This document shows positions 44,034-53,250 of a DNA stretch of 64,000 nt, piece after piece. Location of the stretch: NCBI GenBank assembly GCA_031382085.1, contig JANMYM010000018.1, positions 32,073 to 96,072 of the forward strand. Direction: 5' to 3'. Origin of the DNA: UBA964 sp031382085 (lineage in GTDB: Bacteria; Pseudomonadota; Gammaproteobacteria; Steroidobacterales; Steroidobacteraceae). Both the position numbers and the translations under genes were made by a program. The notes beneath the pieces are model-generated. The model made no database searches and had not been told where the DNA came from. It worked only from the letters and a program-made list of their open reading frames with translations. Numbering within the stretch: the first letter of the stretch is position 1; every line of letters starts with the position of its first letter.

Positions 44034-45851
44034 TCAGACATTGCGCGATCGAATCGCGGCCGCGAATGTTTCCAGCTGGTCCCAGCGAGCGATCTTCTGC
44101 GCGAGCAAGGTCTCGAGTTCGGTGGCGCGCAGTCCGTCCGCGCGCATCTGCTCGGGCGCGACGCGATGATAGTCCACGCCACTCATGCGCTCGATCAACT
44201 GCCGCTGCTCGGCTTCCAGTGTTTCGATTTCCCGCGGCAGCGCATCGAGTGCACGCTGGTCCTTGTAGCTCAATTTGCGCGGCGCAGCGGCCGGCGCCGG
44301 CAGGCTCGCTGCAGCGGCCGCCTTGCTGGAGTCCGCGCGCGCCGCTGGCGCCGGTCGTTGGCGCAGCCAATCGCTGTAGCCACCGACGTACTCGCGCCAA
44401 CGCCCGCCACCCTCCGCCACCACGGTCTGGGTCACGACGTTGTCCATGAATACGCGATCATGGCTGACCAACAAAATCGTGCCGGCGTATTCCTGCAGCA
44501 GCGCCTCGAGTAGCTCCAGCGATTCGATATCAAGATCGTTGGTGGGCTCATCTAGCACCAGCACGTTCGCCGGGCGGGCGAACAGCCGAGCCAACAGCAG
44601 GCGATTTCGCTCGCCGCCCGACAGCATCTTCACCGGCGCATTGGCGCGCTGGCTGCTGAACAGGAAATCGCCGAGGTAGCTGCTGATGTGTTTGCGCTGC
44701 TCGCCGACCTGCACCCAGTCCGATCCCGGGCTGATGGTGTCTGCCAGCGTGCGCTCGGGATCGAGCTGCGCGCGCAGCTGGTCGAAGTACGCAATCTGCA
44801 GGTTGCTGCCGCGCCGCACCCGGCCCGCATCCGGTTCGAGCTCACCGACAATCAGGCGGATCAGCGTAGTCTTGCCGGCGCCATTGGGCCCTAACAAACC
44901 GAGTTTGTCGCCGCGCATGACGCGCAGCTCCAGGTCCTTGACGAGGTTTTTCTGGCCGAATTGCTTGCCGACGTGCTCCAGCTCCGCGACCAGCTTGCCG
45001 GAGCGTTCGCTCGCATCGACCTTTAGGCGCAGCGCGCCCAGGCGCTCGCGCCGCTCGGCCCGGTCCGAGCGCAAGCGTTCCAACCGCTTGACGCGTCCCT
45101 CGTTGCGGGTGCGGCGCGCCTCGACGCCCTTGCGTATCCAGACCTCCTCCTGCGCCCAGAACTTGTCGAAACGGCGATTTGCCAGCTCCTCGGCCGCAAT
45201 CTGCTCGGATTTGCGTTTCTCGTAGATGGAGTAATTGCCAGGAAAGGTACGCAGATAGCCGCGATCGAGCTCCGCAATACGGGTCGCAATACGATCGAGA
45301 AAGTAGCGGTCGTGCGTAATGACAATGCAGGTCAGCCCCTGCGTCAGCAGCTCTTCGAGTGTCTCGATACCGCCGATGTCCAGATGGTTGGTCGGTTCGT
45401 CTAACAACAACAGCTCGGGTTGCAGCGCCAGCGCCAGCGCCAGTGCCGCGCGTTTGCGTTCGCCACCCGAGGCTGTCAGAGGACTGACGTCACCAGTCAC
45501 GTCAAAACGGTGCAGGAACTGTGTCAGGCGGACGTCCACGCGGCTGCGATCACGGTCATCCGCCAGGGCGGCCAGATTGCCGCGGATCTCGAGACTGGCG
45601 CGCAAGGTCAACGCCGCCGGCAGTTGGGGTTCCTGCTCGACGTAGGCGATCGCAAGGCCCGGCTTGCGTTGCACCTCGCCATCGTCCAGTGCGATACGGC
45701 CTGCCAGCACGCCTAACAAAGAGGACTTACCGGTACCGTTGCGGCCGATCAGACCGACGCGATCGCCCTCTTCAATTGCAATCGACGCGCAATCCAGCAA
45801 GGGTGTGAGTCCGAAGGCAAGTTCGGCGGCCCGCAAGCTGATGATGGTCAT
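44034..45851 (-). CDS. uup: ABC-F ATPase Uup
   Basis: 605 residues. Two ABC domains: Walker A GRNGTGKSSLLGVL and GPNGAGKTTLIRLI; signatures TASGGERKR and LSGGERNR; Walker B LLLDEPTNHLD and LVLDEPTNDLD. The C-terminal extension includes KLSYKDQRALDALPREIETL and a coiled coil, the Uup-specific region reported to bind DNA. It has a ribosome-linked role and affects transposon excision in E. coli. ATG 45849-45851 is chosen over an upstream extension. This is the second ABC-F gene of the window besides ettA. Confidence 0.93.
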   Translation of the reverse strand: MTIISLRAAELAFGLTPLLDCASIAIEEGDRVGLIGRNGTGKSSLLGVLAGRIALDDGEVQRKPGLAIAYVEQEPQLPAALTLRASLEIRGNLAALADDRDRSRVDVRLTQFLHRFDVTGDVSPLTASGGERKRAALALALALQPELLLLDEPTNHLDIGGIETLEELLTQGLTCIVITHDRYFLDRIATRIAELDRGYLRTFPGNYSIYEKRKSEQIAAEELANRRFDKFWAQEEVWIRKGVEARRTRNEGRVKRLERLRSDRAERRERLGALRLKVDASERSGKLVAELEHVGKQFGQKNLVKDLELRVMRGDKLGLLGPNGAGKTTLIRLIVGELEPDAGRVRRGSNLQIAYFDQLRAQLDPERTLADTISPGSDWVQVGEQRKHISSYLGDFLFSSQRANAPVKMLSGGERNRLLLARLFARPANVLVLDEPTNDLDIESLELLEALLQEYAGTILLVSHDRVFMDNVVTQTVVAEGGGRWREYVGGYSDWLRQRPAPAARADSSKAAAAASLPAPAAAPRKLSYKDQRALDALPREIETLEAEQRQLIERMSGVDYHRVAPEQMRADGLRATELETLLAQKIARWDQLETFAAAIRSRNV

Positions 45852-46162
45852 GGCGATCTGAAGGGGGACGTCGCTGCGCGACCTGGAACGCGCACCACTT
45901 AACGGGTAAGGGTCAGGCGCTGATACAGGCCGCCAAAAAGGGTCTGCTTGTCGATGGCCGCCGGCTGCGGGCAACGCCGGACTGCAAGTCGATCCTGGTG
46001 CGCAATCGGGTTGTGAGGGGTCAGGTGGCTGGTCAAGCTTTCTTTGTTAGCAATGTTTTCCCGGACAGGCGGTTGGGGCTATCGTAGCTGGCCGTGCACA
46101 ACATTTGCAAACTTTACGGCGCTGCCTGGAGCCGGCGGATCATTTTGGGCGCAGATTCAATG
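45852..46162. other. 311-nt non-coding stretch between uup and the envelope operon
   Basis: No convincing gene, hairpin or tRNA. It contains GTTAG at 46045 and a run of low coding quality. The promoter of uup should be in its left part on the minus strand, but I cannot pick out good boxes. Confidence 0.5.
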
Positions 46163-47518
46163 CTAACGGGCGCGCCCTGCCGCCGCGGCCATCTTGCGCA
46201 GCTGTTCCGCGGCTTTGCGCGCCGGCGGGAGTTTCTGCTCGCCGGTGGCGGTCATCAGCTCACCGAGATGGATGTTCAGGTTCTGGGCGGCGTCGGCGTC
46301 GAGCGCGCCGAGCAGTCGATCGCGGATCAACGTCAACGTGAACATGTCGCCGTTCACCGCGCCGAAGTCTTTCGCTGCGACATCGACCAACACCTGCGCC
46401 GCCCAGAGTCCGAATCGGGCTAAATCCACTTCGGCAACCGGCCGGTACCGCAGCTGCAGATCGAGCGACCAGCGAGCCGCCTCGATTGCGGCCTGACGCG
46501 CGCCCTGAATGTTGTGTTTTCCGACCTCTGCCTGCAACGCGGCAATGGCGGCATGCAGAATCGGTTTGATGGACTTCGGCATCGTTGTATTCGCAAATTT
46601 TAGCCAGCCCACGTCCATCGCGCGCACGGACCGGGCTGCGGCCGCCCAGTCCTTGTTGCCAATTTCGTCAAAAGCCTGGAGCGCGCTGTCTGTCACCATC
46701 CGAAGGTCGGCAGGCACAGCTTCCTGCAGGCGATCGGCAGGCACTGAGAATGCCAGTTCCTCGGTATCGCCGCCGCTGCGCGTGAACGCTTCTCCATAAC
46801 CGGGTGCGAAGGTTTTTGATTCCGTCGTACCATCGGCATGCAGTTCCTGGCCTAACATACTGCCGCGAATCGGTCCCAGCGGTCCGTCGTAGACGTGATC
46901 GACTGATGTCACCGTCACTTCCTCGAAAGCTATGCCCGGCATGTTCTCGGCACGATAGCTGTCTCCTACCCTGGGGTGACCCGGCATGATCATGGCGGGC
47001 GGGCCGTCCTTGCCCGCAAGCCAGGTGCCTTCCTTGGTATATATCTGGCCGTCTCTGAAGTCGCTGACGTCCTCGCCGAGATACCAGACCGAGCCGTCAT
47101 CAGCCTGCGCGTACAGATCGCAGGCAACTTCCTCGAGTCGGCCCGCCGAGTAAGCGACGTATTGCGATACCAGGGCCTCGATCTGAATCCCGTTCCAGGT
47201 CACGATGCGCGTGTAAGGCAGTAGCGTTACTTCGGTGCGAAACGGCTTGTTATCCACCGTACCCGTAAACAGTACGGAAGCCTGCTTGGATACCGGAAAC
47301 AAGGGGTTGGTCACTCGCGTCGGGTGCGAAAACGTCGGCAGTGTTAGATCCAGGCGCGTCGCGTCGCTCGCAACCCGCAGCGAACCGGTTTTCGGTTGCG
47401 GAATCCGAATACCGCCCGCGAACGCCAGAATACTGACGCACGAGAGAGCGGCCATCGCGAGCCGCGCGAGTCGTTTGCCGGAGGAAGTTATTTTCCGCTC
47501 CCGAAATCGTATTCCCAC
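46163..47518 (-). CDS. Secreted protein, N-terminal half paralogous to the lipoprotein at 48.3-49.0 kb
   Basis: 451 residues with a signal peptide (RLARLAMAALSCVSILAFAGG). Residues about 60-230 share a pattern with the lipoprotein encoded two genes upstream: NP-FP, a GSVWYLGED block, EGTWLAGKDGPPAMIMPGHP, and a Y-x-x-E segment. The C-terminal half (about 260-451) is an alpha-helical region absent from the lipoprotein. Start overlaps the beta-barrel gene by 31 nt. The TAG stop lies in CGTTAGC. I do not recognise a named family. Likely periplasmic or exported; function unknown. Confidence 0.7.
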   Translation of the reverse strand: MGIRFRERKITSSGKRLARLAMAALSCVSILAFAGGIRIPQPKTGSLRVASDATRLDLTLPTFSHPTRVTNPLFPVSKQASVLFTGTVDNKPFRTEVTLLPYTRIVTWNGIQIEALVSQYVAYSAGRLEEVACDLYAQADDGSVWYLGEDVSDFRDGQIYTKEGTWLAGKDGPPAMIMPGHPRVGDSYRAENMPGIAFEEVTVTSVDHVYDGPLGPIRGSMLGQELHADGTTESKTFAPGYGEAFTRSGGDTEELAFSVPADRLQEAVPADLRMVTDSALQAFDEIGNKDWAAAARSVRAMDVGWLKFANTTMPKSIKPILHAAIAALQAEVGKHNIQGARQAAIEAARWSLDLQLRYRPVAEVDLARFGLWAAQVLVDVAAKDFGAVNGDMFTLTLIRDRLLGALDADAAQNLNIHLGELMTATGEQKLPPARKAAEQLRKMAAAAGRAR

Positions 47519-48282
47519 CCGGCCACGAGAATAATCGTTCCATCGCTCTTTCCCGTGACTCCCTGTTCGAGCTTGAAATGCCTGCCAAAGTGCTCGGCAA
47601 TGCCGAGAGTCCCTTCGACTTCGGTGCCGGAACCGACTGTCAGCGCGCTCTGCACTCCACCCAGACCGAAGCCGGTGCGCGAATTACCGCCAAGGCTGCC
47701 ACCGGAACTGCCGACCAATTCACCCAGCAAGTCAATGCGTGGCGATACACGCCATTCACCCGACACCGACAACTCAAATACATTCTGTTGTTTGACGCCC
47801 GGCGGGCTGCCGACAAACGTGTAGACCGCACTGGCTTCAAGATCGTGGTGTACGTACTCCTTGCCGAACACGACGCCTAACGAGAAATCCGTTTTCTTGG
47901 TTCCCAGCTCCAGATTACTCGCAGTCGGTAGTTTGACGTCGAATTCGAGAGCGATGCTTGGGCGGCGTCGGGTTTCGCGCGCGATTTCATAGACCGCACC
48001 AAGGTCCAGATCCTGCATGCCGCTGACCTTGGCGCCGTTGTCCAGCGTCACGGACGCGTAGCTGGGTTCGAGGGACAGCGCCAGTTTGTCGGTCGGGCTC
48101 CACTCAACCAGGAACGGCACTACGGTTTCGCCGGGTTCGTGCTCGATGCGGTTGCTGACTGTAATTTCCCGCGACGGTCGATTCTTGGACTTGCTGCGAA
48201 CAATTTTCGCATCGGTATCCATCGCCGTCAGTGCCAGCAGCAACGCGCTCGCCACGCACAGGAACCCGATCTTGTTTTTCAT
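47488..48282 (-). CDS. Putative outer-membrane beta-barrel protein
   Basis: 264 residues. A signal peptide (MKNKIGFLCVASALLLALTA) precedes alternating polar/hydrophobic strands ending in ILVAGWEYDFGSGK. Blocks such as FDVKLPTASNLELGTKKTDF and FGKEYVHHDLEASAVYTFVG resemble the barrel family often listed as MetA-pathway phenol degradation proteins. It is the middle gene of a three-gene operon, overlapping the lipoprotein by 4 nt and the secreted paralog by 31 nt. The C-terminus lacks a terminal aromatic residue. Cargo or partner unknown. Confidence 0.65.
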   Translation of the reverse strand: MKNKIGFLCVASALLLALTAMDTDAKIVRSKSKNRPSREITVSNRIEHEPGETVVPFLVEWSPTDKLALSLEPSYASVTLDNGAKVSGMQDLDLGAVYEIARETRRRPSIALEFDVKLPTASNLELGTKKTDFSLGVVFGKEYVHHDLEASAVYTFVGSPPGVKQQNVFELSVSGEWRVSPRIDLLGELVGSSGGSLGGNSRTGFGLGGVQSALTVGSGTEVEGTLGIAEHFGRHFKLEQGVTGKSDGTIILVAGWEYDFGSGK

Positions 48283-48983
48283 GGCGCTATTCTCATATCT
48301 ACCAGTTCGACGACCTCGCCATCCTCAGCCTCAGATCTCACAAAACCGACGCCCCGGGCATACCACTTCATGCCGGAACCGGTCTCGAGTTCTGACCATT
48401 CCTTGATGCGCAGACTGTCGGCATAGGTGCCGAAAGGCACTTGTACCTGTTCGTGCAGGGCGACGACCTGCGCCTTGTCCTGAGCGTCGGTCGCGTGTTC
48501 CTGCCAATACTCGCGACTCGGTGCGGGCTTGGCGTGCATCATGATGCCGGGCCGCGCACCATCGACGCCCGCCTCCCAGGACCCTTCGGTACTAACAGTG
48601 CCGCGCTCATCAAAGGATTTGGAATCTTCGCCGAAATACCAGACGTTGCCTTCGTTGTCCTGTGAAAACCAGTCGTACGTGTCCTCCTTCACGACACCGT
48701 TTTCCGTGAGAACATCGTGAACGATGGTGCACGGCACACCCATGACCACCTTGGTATCCGGCATTACCGTCATGACATCGTCGGCTGTTTCCGCACCGTT
48801 GCGTTCCCGATATCGATAGACCGTTCCCGGGACCAAGGGAAACCAGGGATTGTCGATGCGCGCTTGGAATTCTTTGGGCTCAATGCGCGGATCGTAGTCG
48901 TCGGCGCGCTCATGAAACATCGCGCACGAGGCCAGCGCGAGCGCCGTGCCAGTCAGGACTGCATACTTGATGGTGCTCAACAC
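48279..48983 (-). CDS. Lipoprotein of an uncharacterised family
   Basis: 234 residues from GTG 48983 (GGCGAGG upstream), or TTG one codon later. A lipoprotein signal peptide ends in the lipobox LASC, with Cys20 as the lipidation site, then MFHERADDYDPRI. The mature part has IDNPWFPLVPGTVYRYRERN, GNVWYFGEDSKSFDERG and EGSWEAGVDGARPGIMM, the pattern shared with the protein at 46163-47518. It is predicted to be membrane-anchored and is the first gene of the operon. Not in any family I can name. Confidence 0.7.
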   Translation of the reverse strand: MLSTIKYAVLTGTALALASCAMFHERADDYDPRIEPKEFQARIDNPWFPLVPGTVYRYRERNGAETADDVMTVMPDTKVVMGVPCTIVHDVLTENGVVKEDTYDWFSQDNEGNVWYFGEDSKSFDERGTVSTEGSWEAGVDGARPGIMMHAKPAPSREYWQEHATDAQDKAQVVALHEQVQVPFGTYADSLRIKEWSELETGSGMKWYARGVGFVRSEAEDGEVVELVDMRIAP

Positions 48984-49008
48984 AAGGGCCTCGCCAGGAT
49001 TACATCGG

Positions 49009-49037
49009 TTATTGCCAAGACGTGACAACGGCAATAA
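49009..49037. promoter_or_regulatory. Operator-like inverted repeat upstream of the envelope operon
   Basis: TTATTGCC (49009-49016) and GGCAATAA (49030-49037), perfect 8-nt arms, 13-nt spacer. On the minus strand TTGTCA and TGTAAT, 18 nt apart, flank and partly overlap it and could form a promoter. It is 26 nt from the lipoprotein start. Confidence 0.5.
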
Positions 49038-49242
49038 TCCTTCGAGGTTTGCCATAACAGCGCAAGACGTGGACAATTGGTCGCTTGCACCACGTTGAAG
49101 TTGCGACGCCTCCCGCCGGGTGATCCCGCCGCGTTATGCTGTCACGGGAGTGTCGTCGGCCGAGCGCAAGTCCTTCGCGTTGCGATTGGCGAAGGATTTT
49201 CGTGCCGCTAACGTCACGGATTCCAAGCATGGGACATAGCGC

Positions 49243-49872
49243 ATGACAATGGTGCCGGAAGACAGTCTGCGGGCGCGCCGCATTCTGCGCGGTGACGAAC
49301 GCGCGTTTCGCGAACTATTTGATGAATTTTTTCCGAGACTGTACCGTTTTGCCCACGTGCGCCTCGGCGGCAATGCGGATGACGCGCGCGAAGTCGTGCA
49401 AATTACTTTTTGCAAAGCCTTCGAGCGTATGAGCACCTATCGCGGCGAGTCAAGCCTGTACGCCTGGTTTTGCCAGATTTGCCGCAACTCAATCATTGAT
49501 CTCGCACGCAGCCGGCAACGGGACCTGAAACGTGTTGTGGTGCTGGATGATGATGCAGCGATCGCCGGTTTGCTGGACTCGATTTCGGCGCCTGCCGCCA
49601 ACGAGCCTGAAAATGAACTCGCGCGAGGCAACCTGGTTCACCTGATCCAGTCGGCGCTCGATTTTCTGCCAAAACGCTATGGCGACGTGCTCGAGTGGAA
49701 ATATATCGACGGCCTGACAGTTGAGGAAATCGGCGCACGCCTTACGATCGGTACCAAGGCGGCGGAATCCTGCCTCACGAGAGCGAGAATTGCGATGCGC
49801 GAAGCCATGCTGGCCCTCGGCAACGAGGCGGACATACTTTCGTTAGCCGGCGGGAGCACGATACATGACTGA
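49243..49872 (+). CDS. RNA polymerase sigma factor, ECF subfamily
   Basis: 209 residues. Region 2 (RAFRELFDEFFPRLYRFAHV to YAWFCQICRNSIIDLARSRQ) and region 4 (LDFLPKRYGDVLEWKYIDGL and VEEIGARLTIGTKAAESCLT) are intact. ECF factors redirect RNA polymerase to a small regulon. Its stop overlaps the FecR-like gene by 8 nt, so the two are coupled. Divergent from the envelope operon with a 259-nt gap, so it may control that operon, its own set, or both. Which signal it answers is not shown. Confidence 0.9.
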   Translation: MTMVPEDSLRARRILRGDERAFRELFDEFFPRLYRFAHVRLGGNADDAREVVQITFCKAFERMSTYRGESSLYAWFCQICRNSIIDLARSRQRDLKRVVVLDDDAAIAGLLDSISAPAANEPENELARGNLVHLIQSALDFLPKRYGDVLEWKYIDGLTVEEIGARLTIGTKAAESCLTRARIAMREAMLALGNEADILSLAGGSTIHD

Positions 49873-50857
49873 GCAACGCGATGTAATCGCCGATCTCATG
49901 CGTGTCGCTGGGCGCCGGCCAGAACCACCGCGTGTGGACCGCGACGCGGTACTGCTGGCAGCGACCGACGCGTGGCAGCAGGCGGTGCGCGGGCGCAAGC
50001 GGCGGCGTGTCGCCTGGGCATTGGCGGCGAGCGCCAGCCTGGTCGCGATCACTGCGCTGCTGGTAGAACAGCGGTCTGCCGCACCGGATTTGTTAGCAGA
50101 ATTCGGAGCCGTAAAGTCACTGCAGGGTGCAATCGCGGTGCAGGACGCGAGTGATGCACGCTGGCGACCGCTGCAGGACGGCGAGCGCCTCGGTGCGGGC
50201 GCGCGCATTCGCACTCAGCAAGCGGCCGCCGCCTTTGTCGTACCTGGAACCGGTTCGATCCGCCTGCAGTCGGACACACTGGTGTCTTTGCAGGGGCCCG
50301 CGCGCATGAACCTGCTCTCCGGTACGGTCTACATCGATGTCGACGATGCAAGTCACGGCCAGGGTCTTGCGATCGAGACTCCGTTCGGCGTCGCGCGCGA
50401 CATCGGCACCGTATTTGAGCTCGCGACGTCCGGCGATGAACTGCGGTTGCGGGTACGCGACGGCCGCGTCGAATTGGGTCAGCCGGATGGGGCAACGGTT
50501 TTCGAAGCGACCGCAGGGGAAGAGCTGCGCCTCAGCCGCGACGGCTCGATTCACCGCCAACCCATCGACCGTACGGGCCCCGAATGGCGCTGGGCCGAGC
50601 AGCTTGCAAAGCCTTTCAATCCGGAAGGCAGGCCGCTGACCGAGTTTCTCCGCTGGGTGGCGCGGGAAACGGGCCGTCGCCTGCGGTTTCGCAGTGCCCG
50701 GGATGAGGCATTGGCGAACAGCGCGGTGCTGCACGGCGCAACGCGCAACCTTGCGCCAATGGATGCGCTCGATCTGATGCTGGCCACCACAGATTTTGAG
50801 TATGCGCTGACTCCTGATAGCGTATTGGTTGTGGGACGCCGCAATACGATTCCTTGA
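49865..50857 (+). CDS. FecR-like anti-sigma regulator with C-terminal STN-like segment
   Basis: 330 residues. A cytosolic N-terminus (about 1-55), one membrane span (VAWALAASASLVAITALLV), a periplasmic FecR beta domain (about 85-220, LLSGTVYIDVDDASHGQGLA, GVARDIGTVFELATSGDELR), and a C-terminal segment (about 240-330, RPLTEFLRWVARETGRRLRF, LDLMLATTDFEYALTPDSVL) resembling the STN fold. It would hold the ECF factor and take a signal from the TonB receptor. Overlaps the sigma gene by 8 nt; the receptor follows 9 nt later. Confidence 0.83.
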   Translation: MTEQRDVIADLMRVAGRRPEPPRVDRDAVLLAATDAWQQAVRGRKRRRVAWALAASASLVAITALLVEQRSAAPDLLAEFGAVKSLQGAIAVQDASDARWRPLQDGERLGAGARIRTQQAAAAFVVPGTGSIRLQSDTLVSLQGPARMNLLSGTVYIDVDDASHGQGLAIETPFGVARDIGTVFELATSGDELRLRVRDGRVELGQPDGATVFEATAGEELRLSRDGSIHRQPIDRTGPEWRWAEQLAKPFNPEGRPLTEFLRWVARETGRRLRFRSARDEALANSAVLHGATRNLAPMDALDLMLATTDFEYALTPDSVLVVGRRNTIP

Positions 50858-50866
50858 GTCACTACC

Positions 50867-53224
50867 GTGCCTCGCTGCCTGATTCGCCGGCTCGTTAGAA
50901 CTTGGATCGCTTGCAGCGTTTTCGGTCTCGCCGGCGCGGCGCCCGAGACCACGGTGCCGCTTCGCAGTCTGTCGCTCGAGCAGGCAATTGGGCGATTGCA
51001 GCAACAGGGGCTGCCTGTCGTCTACAGCACGGATCTCGTCAAGCCCTGGATGCGCATTGCCGCAAACCCCATGCCGAGCGACCTGGTCAGGCAGCTCGAG
51101 GAAATTCTGGCGCCTTTCGGTCTGCGCGCACGGCGTCATGTCAGCGGCACCTATATCGTGACCCGCTCGTTAGAAACCATCACGGGCGCGAATCGCGCTG
51201 GCGCGGGCCAGTCGGAACGCAGCTCCATCGCGGAGTCGACGGCGCTGGCTGAAATCGAGGTCGTCGCTCGACCGTATCAGTTGACGCGCGCACTGGATGG
51301 CGCGGGGATCACGCTGTTAGCCTCCGAAATCGAAAAGATTCCGCAGTTCGGCGACGATGCCTTGCGCGCGGTCAGCCATTTGCCAGGCACCGCAGCGGGT
51401 GGGTTCAGTGCCCAGTCGCATTTTCGCGGCGGCGATGTCGACGAAGTGTCCGTGCGCTTCGATGGCCTGCAACTGCGCAACCCCTATCATCTGAAGGACT
51501 ATCAGAGCGTCTTCAGTGCGATCGATGCGCGTCTTGTTAGCACCGCGGACGTCTACACTGGCGGCCTGCCAGCGCAGTTCGGCGGCCGTATGAGTGGTCT
51601 GATCGATATCGCGCCGTTCGCGCCCGAGTCGGGCCGTTATCAGGAACTGGCGCTGAGCTTGTTCAATACCTCGGTACTGGCTTCCGGTGAATTGCCTTCG
51701 CGCAATGCCACGTGGATGGTTTCTGCGCGGCGCACGAATGTGGACCTCTGGTATCCATCAGTCAACAATCAGGGCGGGCTGCCCGTATACGGCGACGGTT
51801 TCGCGCGCCTTGCGTTTGACCTGACCAAGTCGCTGCGGCTGGCCCTGAATACTTTCTATTTTACCGACGATTTGACGCTGCAAGCGGAAAACGGCGACGA
51901 ACAGACGGAGACGGTCAACGTTGATCGTTACTACTGGCTGCGACTCGACCACCGGCATGGCGAAGCGCTGCGTGGCGTTACGCTGTTGTCCGACGCGCGC
52001 CTCGCGAGCCACCGATTTGGGATCGTCGATCAACCCGGTGTCAGCCGTGGCGGAATCGACGATCAGCGCGAATTTCGTTTTGCTGCCATCCAGACCGACT
52101 GGACCTGGCGTCCGGCCGGGAACTGGCTGCTGCAGTTCGGCGCGCATGCGCAGCGCTCGCGCGGCAAATACGAATTCACCAGCAACGCCGCTCTCCAAGT
52201 GCGTTTCAGACTGGCGCCACCTAACATGGATGAGCTGCCGGCCAGTCTGTCGTTCAGCCGCGCACTGCTGACGCAGGCGGCCGGCGACCGCGTCGGGCTG
52301 TATGCGAGCGCACGCGTCGATGTGTCGCCGCGACTGGCGGCGGACCTTGGCCTGCGGGCCGATGGGCAGCGCCTTGCATCGGCCAGGCATTTTGGGCTGA
52401 GTCCGCGACTGGGGTTGCGCTACCGACTGGGCGCCAGGAACGATTTACGAGCGACCTGGGGCCGTACTATCCAGGCGCAGGACGTGGACGAAGTACTGAT
52501 AGAAGATGGTGCGCCGCGTTATTATCGCCCGCAATTCACCGATCAGCTGACATTGGGCTATGAGCATCGGCTCGCCAACGGCGTTGAGATGCGCGTTGAC
52601 CTGTACGACAAGAAAATCCGGAATCCGCGTCCGCGTTTCGAAAACCTCCTCAATACCCTGACGCTGGCACCCGAACTCAAACCGGACCGTATCCTCATCG
52701 CGCCGCTTGGCGCCAGCGCGCGTGGCGTGGAACTGTCGATGCGCCAGGCGGCCCCGCAACGTCCGTCCTGGTGGGCGTCGTACACGTTCGCCAAAGCGAC
52801 CGATCGTTTTGCCGCCTATCAGGCGCCGCGCAGCTGGGACCAAAGACATACGTTCAGCGCTGGCTTGAGTGTCGACGGACCCAAATGGACGTTCGGCGCC
52901 AGTTTGTTAGCTCGGAGTGGCTGGCCTACCACGCACGTAAGCGTTGATCTGGGCAGCCCGGTACCAGAGGTCAATGGCGGCGCGCGCAATGCGGACAATC
53001 TCAGCAATTATGTGTCGCTCGACCTGCGGATTGCGCGCCGCTTCGATCTGCAGCAGGGCTCCTTGTCCGCGTTTTTCGAGCTGACCAATGCACTCGGCCG
53101 CAACAACCCGTGCTGCACAGCCTACGACCTCGCCGACGACAACCGCGGGCTCGACTTTGAAACCAAGCCATTTCTGCCGTTCTTTCCGTCGTTAGGATTC
53201 GTCTGGAAACTGCAGCGTGACTAG
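50867..53224 (+). CDS. TonB-dependent receptor with N-terminal STN signalling domain
   Basis: 785 residues from GTG 50867. Signal peptide (RTWIACSVFGLAGAAP), an STN domain (about 35-105, LSLEQAIGRLQQQGLPVVYS), then a plug (about 130-260, IPQFGDDALRAVSHLPGTAA) and a 22-strand-type barrel. It does not end in phenylalanine (ends FVWKLQRD), which is less usual for BAM substrates. FecA-like logic: ligand import is sensed by STN and relayed to FecR and sigma. The ligand is unknown, and no siderophore genes are near. Motif LRNPYHLKDY in the plug fits receptors of this group. Confidence 0.85.
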   Translation: MPRCLIRRLVRTWIACSVFGLAGAAPETTVPLRSLSLEQAIGRLQQQGLPVVYSTDLVKPWMRIAANPMPSDLVRQLEEILAPFGLRARRHVSGTYIVTRSLETITGANRAGAGQSERSSIAESTALAEIEVVARPYQLTRALDGAGITLLASEIEKIPQFGDDALRAVSHLPGTAAGGFSAQSHFRGGDVDEVSVRFDGLQLRNPYHLKDYQSVFSAIDARLVSTADVYTGGLPAQFGGRMSGLIDIAPFAPESGRYQELALSLFNTSVLASGELPSRNATWMVSARRTNVDLWYPSVNNQGGLPVYGDGFARLAFDLTKSLRLALNTFYFTDDLTLQAENGDEQTETVNVDRYYWLRLDHRHGEALRGVTLLSDARLASHRFGIVDQPGVSRGGIDDQREFRFAAIQTDWTWRPAGNWLLQFGAHAQRSRGKYEFTSNAALQVRFRLAPPNMDELPASLSFSRALLTQAAGDRVGLYASARVDVSPRLAADLGLRADGQRLASARHFGLSPRLGLRYRLGARNDLRATWGRTIQAQDVDEVLIEDGAPRYYRPQFTDQLTLGYEHRLANGVEMRVDLYDKKIRNPRPRFENLLNTLTLAPELKPDRILIAPLGASARGVELSMRQAAPQRPSWWASYTFAKATDRFAAYQAPRSWDQRHTFSAGLSVDGPKWTFGASLLARSGWPTTHVSVDLGSPVPEVNGGARNADNLSNYVSLDLRIARRFDLQQGSLSAFFELTNALGRNNPCCTAYDLADDNRGLDFETKPFLPFFPSLGFVWKLQRD

Positions 53225-53250
53225 GGCCTGGTGCAATGCCATAGTCCTGA

